Translations under genes and position numbers: made by a program | Assembly (NCBI GenBank): GCA_903895725.1 | Contig: CAITUV010000038.1 | Location: 1 to 64,000, forward strand | Direction of reading: 5' to 3' | DNA length: 64,000 bases | DNA from: an uncultured Myxococcales bacterium | GTDB taxonomy: Bacteria > Myxococcota_A > UBA9042 > CAIXZC01 | Shown: piece by piece, positions 60,167-64,000 of the stretch | How the letters are laid out: each line of letters begins with the position of its first letter | How positions within the stretch are numbered: the first letter of the stretch is position 1 | Notes under the pieces: model-generated | Told to the model about the DNA's origin: nothing | Seen by the model: only the letters and a program-made list of their open reading frames with translations | Database searches by the model: none

Positions 60167-61861
60167 ATGAACCCATTGAAAAGGACGCTGTCGGCCTCGT
60201 TCGTCGTCGTGTTGACCGGCTTCGTGATGACAGCCTGCGACAAGGACGGGAAGAAGGAAGAAACCCCTGCGTGCGAAGGCCACGAGCTCGGCGACGAGTG
60301 GCCGGCCGAGGACGGCTGCAACACCTGCACCTGCCAGGCAGGCGGCGTGTCCTGCACGACCCTGGAATGTTCTACCACGTGCGAGGGGGGACAAGAGCCC
60401 GGCGATTCCTGGCCGGCCGAGGACGGCTGCAACACCTGCAGCTGCATGGAGGATCTGACCGTCGCGTGCACGGCGATGGCGTGCGTCGACACCTGCGAGG
60501 GCGGACACCTGCCAGGTGAGACCTGGGACGCCCCGGACGGATGCAATTCCTGCGAGTGCACCGAGGACCTGGTGATCTCGTGTACCACGCTTGCCTGTCC
60601 CGAGGCCTGCGAGGACGGACACCTCGTGGGCGACACGTGGGACGCCGCGGACGGCTGCAATACCTGCACCTGTACCGAGGATCTCGTAATCGCCTGCACG
60701 CAGATGGCCTGCGTGGACACCTGCGAGGACGGACACCTCGTGGGCGACACCTGGGATGCCGAGGACGGCTGCAACACCTGCACCTGCACGGAGGATCTCA
60801 CCATCGCCTGCACCGAGATGGCCTGCCCCTCCACCTGCGAGGACGGCCACCTGCCGGGCGAAAGCTGGGACGCCGCGGACGGCTGCAATACCTGCACCTG
60901 CACCGAGGATCTCACCATCGCCTGCACCGAGATGGCCTGCCCCTCCACCTGCGAGGACGGACACCTGCCGGGCGAGAGCTGGGACGCGGGGGACGGCTGC
61001 AATGTGTGTGCTTGCACCGAGGACCTCCAGATCGCCTGCACCGCCATGATCTGCCCGGAAACGTGCGATGGCGGATACCTCCCCGGTGAATCCTTCCCGG
61101 CCGGAGACGGCTGCAACGTCTGCACCTGCACCGCGGAGCTCACGATTGCGTGCACGAAGATGCTGTGCCCCGCAACCTGCCAGACCGTCGAGGCCGACTA
61201 CGAGAAGGTCATTTCGGACAACATCTCGTGCAAGAGCGATGCGGACTGCCAGATGCTCTACGGGCAGTGCTGGATCGGCCTGGGAGGATGCTACGAGTTC
61301 GCCAACCAGGATCTGAGCCAGGCGGTGCTCGACGGGCTGGCCAAGAAGTTCCAGGAGCTGGGCTGTTCGGGCCCGGTCTGCAAGTGTGCGCCGCCCCCGG
61401 CTCCTGCATGCGTCGACGGCCAGTGCGGGCCGGCCCCTGAAGGGACTGGACCGTGGACCCGTGTGGAGGGCAAATTCTCCAAGGAAGGGGGCTTCTTCTA
61501 CCAGTTCACGAGCTATCTCCTGGCCAACGACGTGGTGACCGTCTACAGCGCTCCCGACAAGGTCAAGTGCGAGGTTCCGGTGACCAATACCGATACCGCC
61601 CCGCTCCTTCCCGCTGCGGCGGCGGTGGACTGGCCTTCGGTCCTTCCGACCTACAAGAACCCGGAGAACCCGTTCTGCTGCTGCGACCAGTTCGTGTACG
61701 ACCTCGACGTGGTCCTGACGGCCAAGGACGGCACCGTGACCAAGGTATCGACGAGCTGGTGCGACGAGTCCATGTTTGGCGGAACGATGCCCAAGCCACT
61801 GACCTCGTTCATCGAGACCTTCGTGGGCGTCTGCGCCCTTGCGGCCACCCAGTGCAACTGA
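60167..61861 (+). CDS. Lipoprotein with eight pacifastin-like (protease-inhibitor-type) repeats
   Basis: 564 residues from ATG 60167 with GGAGGTG upstream; lipobox VMTAC with Asp at +2. Residues about 36-338 are eight repeats of 36-38 residues, e.g. CEDGHLPGESWDAADGCNTC followed by TCTEDLTIACTEMACPST. The Cys order C-x15-C-N-x-C-x-C-x7-C-T-x3-C equals the pacifastin light-chain signature (CNxCxC ... CTxxxC) except for a slightly longer first loop; a von Willebrand C-like relation is the alternative. Pacifastin modules inhibit serine proteases, so secreted inhibition is inferred. The remaining 225 residues are a different domain with CKSDADCQMLYGQCWIGLGG and a CCCDQFVYDLDVVL segment. It is divergent from the giant mosaic gene, 128 bp apart. 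Confidence 0.75.
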   Translation: MNPLKRTLSASFVVVLTGFVMTACDKDGKKEETPACEGHELGDEWPAEDGCNTCTCQAGGVSCTTLECSTTCEGGQEPGDSWPAEDGCNTCSCMEDLTVACTAMACVDTCEGGHLPGETWDAPDGCNSCECTEDLVISCTTLACPEACEDGHLVGDTWDAADGCNTCTCTEDLVIACTQMACVDTCEDGHLVGDTWDAEDGCNTCTCTEDLTIACTEMACPSTCEDGHLPGESWDAADGCNTCTCTEDLTIACTEMACPSTCEDGHLPGESWDAGDGCNVCACTEDLQIACTAMICPETCDGGYLPGESFPAGDGCNVCTCTAELTIACTKMLCPATCQTVEADYEKVISDNISCKSDADCQMLYGQCWIGLGGCYEFANQDLSQAVLDGLAKKFQELGCSGPVCKCAPPPAPACVDGQCGPAPEGTGPWTRVEGKFSKEGGFFYQFTSYLLANDVVTVYSAPDKVKCEVPVTNTDTAPLLPAAAAVDWPSVLPTYKNPENPFCCCDQFVYDLDVVLTAKDGTVTKVSTSWCDESMFGGTMPKPLTSFIETFVGVCALAATQCN

Positions 61862-61914
61862 TGCCCCTCTCCCCGGCAGGAACCGGGGACTCCCCGCTTT
61901 CCAGGTGACCACCG

Positions 61915-63087
61915 ATGAAACCCCGCTGGCTGCTCGATCCGGAAGTGCTCTTTCTCAACCACGGTTCTTTCGGCGCCTGCCCGATTCCCGTGCTCGAGCT
62001 CCAGCAGGAGCTTCGGGCGCGTATGGAGCGCGAGCCTGTCCTGTTCCTGGGCCGCCGCTTCGATGCGATGCTCGACGAGGCCAGGCTCGAGCTGGCGCAG
62101 TTCGTGGGGGCCGATCCTGAGGGGCTGGCGTTCGTGCCCAATGCCACGGCCGGAGTCAACATCGCCCTGGCCGGATTGCGATTGGCCCCGGGAGACGAGC
62201 TGCTGGTCACCGACCACGAGTACAACGCCTGTCGCAACGCGCTGGAAGTTGCCGCGCTCCGGACCGGCGCCCGGGTGAGCACGGTGCACATCCCCTTCCC
62301 CTGTCCCTCGGCTGATACCGTCGTGGACGCGGTGCTGTCCGCCCTGACTCCCCGCACCCGATTGCTGCTCGTCGACCACATCACCAGCCCGACTGCGCTG
62401 GTCCTCCCCGTCGACCGCCTGGTCCGGGAGCTCGGGGCCCGCGGGGTCGAGATCATCGTGGACGGGGCTCACGCACCGGGTCAGGTCCCGCTGGCCCTCG
62501 ACTCCATCTCCCCTGCGTTCTATACCGGCAACTGCCACAAGTGGCTGTGCGCCCCGAAGGGGGCTGCCTTCCTGTGGGTGCGGGCCGATCTGCGGCCGTA
62601 CGTTCGGCCGCTGGTCATCAGTCACGGCGCCAATTCGACCCGAACGGACCGCTCCCGATTCCGGGTCGAGTTCGACTGGACCGGGACCGCGGATCCGACG
62701 CCGTTCCTGTCGATTCCGGCATCCATTCGGTTTCTGGGCACGCTGTTCCCGGGCGGAATGGAGGAGCTGCGAGCCCGCAATCACGGGCTTGCCGTGGCCG
62801 CTCGTGCCCTGCTCGTGCGTGAGCTCGGGCTTGAGATTCCCTGCCCGGACGACCTCCTCGGCTTCATGGCGTCCGTCGTGCTTCCCGGCTCACCGGTTCT
62901 GTCCGATGAAGCCCCGGGCCAGGCCGACCCGCTCCAGGATGCCCTCTGGGAGAAACACCGAATCGAAGTGCCGATCATCCGTTGGCCCGCGCTCGGCGTC
63001 CGCCTGCTGCGAATCTCCTGCCAGGCGTACAACCGGTTCGAGGAGTACACTGCGCTGGCCGCTGCGCTCCGACCGCTGCTTCCCTGA
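61915..63087 (+). CDS. PLP-dependent class V aminotransferase-fold enzyme (isopenicillin-N epimerase-like)
   Basis: 390 residues. Opens with FLNHGSFGACPIPVLELQQE, the N-terminal hallmark of CefD-like and cysteine-desulfurase-fold proteins. PLP sites are visible: VPNATAGVNIAL, IIVDGAHAPGQ (Asp 183) and the Schiff-base lysine in TGNCHKWLCAPKG (Lys 209). The chain ends ALGVRLLRISCQAYNRFEEY, typical for the family, whose members are about 390-430 residues. Reactions vary (epimerase, desulfurase, lyase) and the substrate is not predictable. No beta-lactam genes are present, so a role in penicillin chemistry is unlikely. AGGTGA lies before ATG 61915. It follows the pacifastin-like gene by 53 bp on the same strand and may be co-transcribed. 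Confidence 0.85.
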   Translation: MKPRWLLDPEVLFLNHGSFGACPIPVLELQQELRARMEREPVLFLGRRFDAMLDEARLELAQFVGADPEGLAFVPNATAGVNIALAGLRLAPGDELLVTDHEYNACRNALEVAALRTGARVSTVHIPFPCPSADTVVDAVLSALTPRTRLLLVDHITSPTALVLPVDRLVRELGARGVEIIVDGAHAPGQVPLALDSISPAFYTGNCHKWLCAPKGAAFLWVRADLRPYVRPLVISHGANSTRTDRSRFRVEFDWTGTADPTPFLSIPASIRFLGTLFPGGMEELRARNHGLAVAARALLVRELGLEIPCPDDLLGFMASVVLPGSPVLSDEAPGQADPLQDALWEKHRIEVPIIRWPALGVRLLRISCQAYNRFEEYTALAAALRPLLP

Positions 63088-63111
63088 ACAGCCGGCACGC
63101 GGCACGGCCGC

Positions 63112-64000
63112 TCACCTAGGCGGGATGCGTCCGGGGCCCCCCAGCGGCAGTCGCACGGTGAACGTCGCCCCCTGGCCGGACCCCGACGTGCAGAAGGCAT
63201 TCCCGCCATGCGCCTGCACGAAATTCCGGCAGAGGTCCAGCCCCAGGCCCAGCCCGGCCTCCCCCTTGGTGGAGAAGAACGGTTCCCAGACCTTGTCGAT
63301 GAGCTCGGGTGGGATTCCAGTGCCGTCGTCACGGACCTCCAGGACGACCTCGTCTCCTTCGAGCCGGCGGGAGACCGATACGGTCCCGCCCGGCCTCGTG
63401 GCCTCGCACGCATTGCGAATGAGGTTGGTCATTACCCGCTTGATCTTGTGCCGGTCGCAGATGAGGGTCAACGGCTCCCCCTTGGCGTATTCGATCCTGC
63501 GTTCCGCTGCATAGGCGGCAGACGACGTCAGGGCGACGACCTCCACGAGCAGCTTCTCCAGGTCCTCCTCGGCCATGTTGAGGGTCGGAAGTCGGCCCCT
63601 CACGTAGTGCCGGTAGCCATCCAGCATGTCGGCCACGATGTCGTTCAACCCGACGATGGAATCCAGGAACCTCAGCAGATCCTCGTCAAACCAGTACTTC
63701 TTCTTGTATTCCTCGGCCATCATGGCCAGGAACAGCTGGTTCTTCAGCTCGTGGAGCATGTCGCCGGCCAGCTTCCCGACCGCGGCGAGCTTCTCGGAAC
63801 GGACCAGGGTATCCTGGGCCCTTCGGAGCTCCTGGGTCGTCTGCTCCAGCTCCCGGTTCTGCTTCTCGAGGCGGATCAGAAGGTGCTCCCGGCCCAGAAG
63901 TGCGTCCCGGTGCTCGAGCGCCTGGCGGATGGCGATGGCCATCTCCTCCGGATTCCACGGCTTGAGAATGAAGCGGTAGACGTCCCCCTGGTTGCAGGCC
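63112..64000 (-). CDS. Response regulator-histidine kinase hybrid (partial, N-terminus beyond window)
   Basis: At least 296 codons; the frame is open to the right edge. The first visible residues, ACNQGDVYRFILKPWNPEEM, are the last part of a receiver domain (the YRFIxKPW motif with its conserved Lys). A coiled coil follows (IRLEKQNRELEQTTQELRRA), then a histidine kinase: H-box GDMLHELKNQLFLAM, N-box NLIRNACEA, G1 VRDDGTGIP, F-box WEPFFSTK and G2 GLGLGLDLCRNFVQAHGG. The C-terminus ends normally (RLPLGGPGRIPPR). So it is a receiver-kinase hybrid without membrane segment in the visible part, probably relaying from another kinase. It is convergent with the aminotransferase gene, 24 bp apart. An internal ATG at 63942 is not the true start because the receiver motif precedes it. 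Confidence 0.85.
   Translation of the reverse strand, partial: ACNQGDVYRFILKPWNPEEMAIAIRQALEHRDALLGREHLLIRLEKQNRELEQTTQELRRAQDTLVRSEKLAAVGKLAGDMLHELKNQLFLAMMAEEYKKKYWFDEDLLRFLDSIVGLNDIVADMLDGYRHYVRGRLPTLNMAEEDLEKLLVEVVALTSSAAYAAERRIEYAKGEPLTLICDRHKIKRVMTNLIRNACEATRPGGTVSVSRRLEGDEVVLEVRDDGTGIPPELIDKVWEPFFSTKGEAGLGLGLDLCRNFVQAHGGNAFCTSGSGQGATFTVRLPLGGPGRIPPR

Noticed and set aside
61651..62784. Minus-strand frame of 377 codons opposite the aminotransferase
   Set aside because: The plus strand has a clear PLP enzyme with all motifs; the opposite frame is a shadow.
61915..63087. Beta-lactam biosynthesis gene (isopenicillin N epimerase)
   Set aside because: Fold and signature fit CefD-like proteins, but no ACV synthetase or isopenicillin synthase is nearby, so the pathway claim is not supported.

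Overview
The window is high-GC bacterial DNA with strong Shine-Dalgarno sites, many lipoprotein signal peptides and a large repertoire of secreted cysteine-rich repeat proteins. That combination (MopE-type DNDCDG motifs, thrombospondin type 3 repeats, Dictyostelium-type CTDC repeats, PAS histidine kinases) is typical of Myxococcota and other former deltaproteobacteria. The assignment is inference; there is no rRNA or other taxonomic marker here. I saw no tRNA, rRNA, CRISPR array, insertion sequence or phage gene.

Layout. 1-2.0 kb: a secreted Cys-rich 69-bp-repeat protein running off the left edge, a membrane-anchored Spy/CnrX-like metal-sensor protein and a zinc-finger anti-sigma factor, the last two translationally coupled; this looks like a metal or envelope stress module without its sigma factor. 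2.1-8.4 kb: MFS transporter, a degenerate Tex-like S1 protein, a rhomboid-like membrane protein lacking the catalytic serine, a LysE exporter and a leucine-rich-repeat protein. 8.4-17.5 kb: a TAGGAC/GTCCTAT inverted repeat, several large lipoproteins of unknown function, a coupled PlsC acyltransferase plus GNAT pair, and a frameshifted 3' remnant of a hybrid-cluster protein gene. 17.5-21.3 kb: a lipoprotein, a PAS histidine kinase and a TfoX-domain protein.

21.3-61.9 kb is the distinctive part: an island of giant modular surface lipoproteins. Two CTDC-repeat paralogs (24635 leftward, 25496 rightward) lie back to back. Two enormous MopE-repeat paralogs (2534 and 2976 residues, 7 and 9 super-units of about 237 residues) end in Gly-rich beta-helix domains. 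All four share an N-terminal Cys-rich module. Next come a lipoprotein with a possible TULIP/BPI fold, a nuclease lipoprotein, a 3384-residue mosaic (six copies of an unrecognised domain arranged as three pairs, thrombospondin type 3 repeats, a fibrinogen-like domain and two PQQ-type propellers) and a lipoprotein with eight pacifastin-like inhibitor repeats. They suggest a calcium- and disulfide-stabilised cell-surface adhesion or interaction apparatus. The window closes with a PLP aminotransferase-fold enzyme and a response-regulator/histidine-kinase hybrid cut by the right edge.

Several intergenic regions carry the same promoter-like arrangement, TTG-rich -35, 17-18 bp spacer and a TAGNNT-type -10, placed 22-42 bp before the start codon. 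All functional calls are from reading the sequence and remembered family signatures; no database search was possible.
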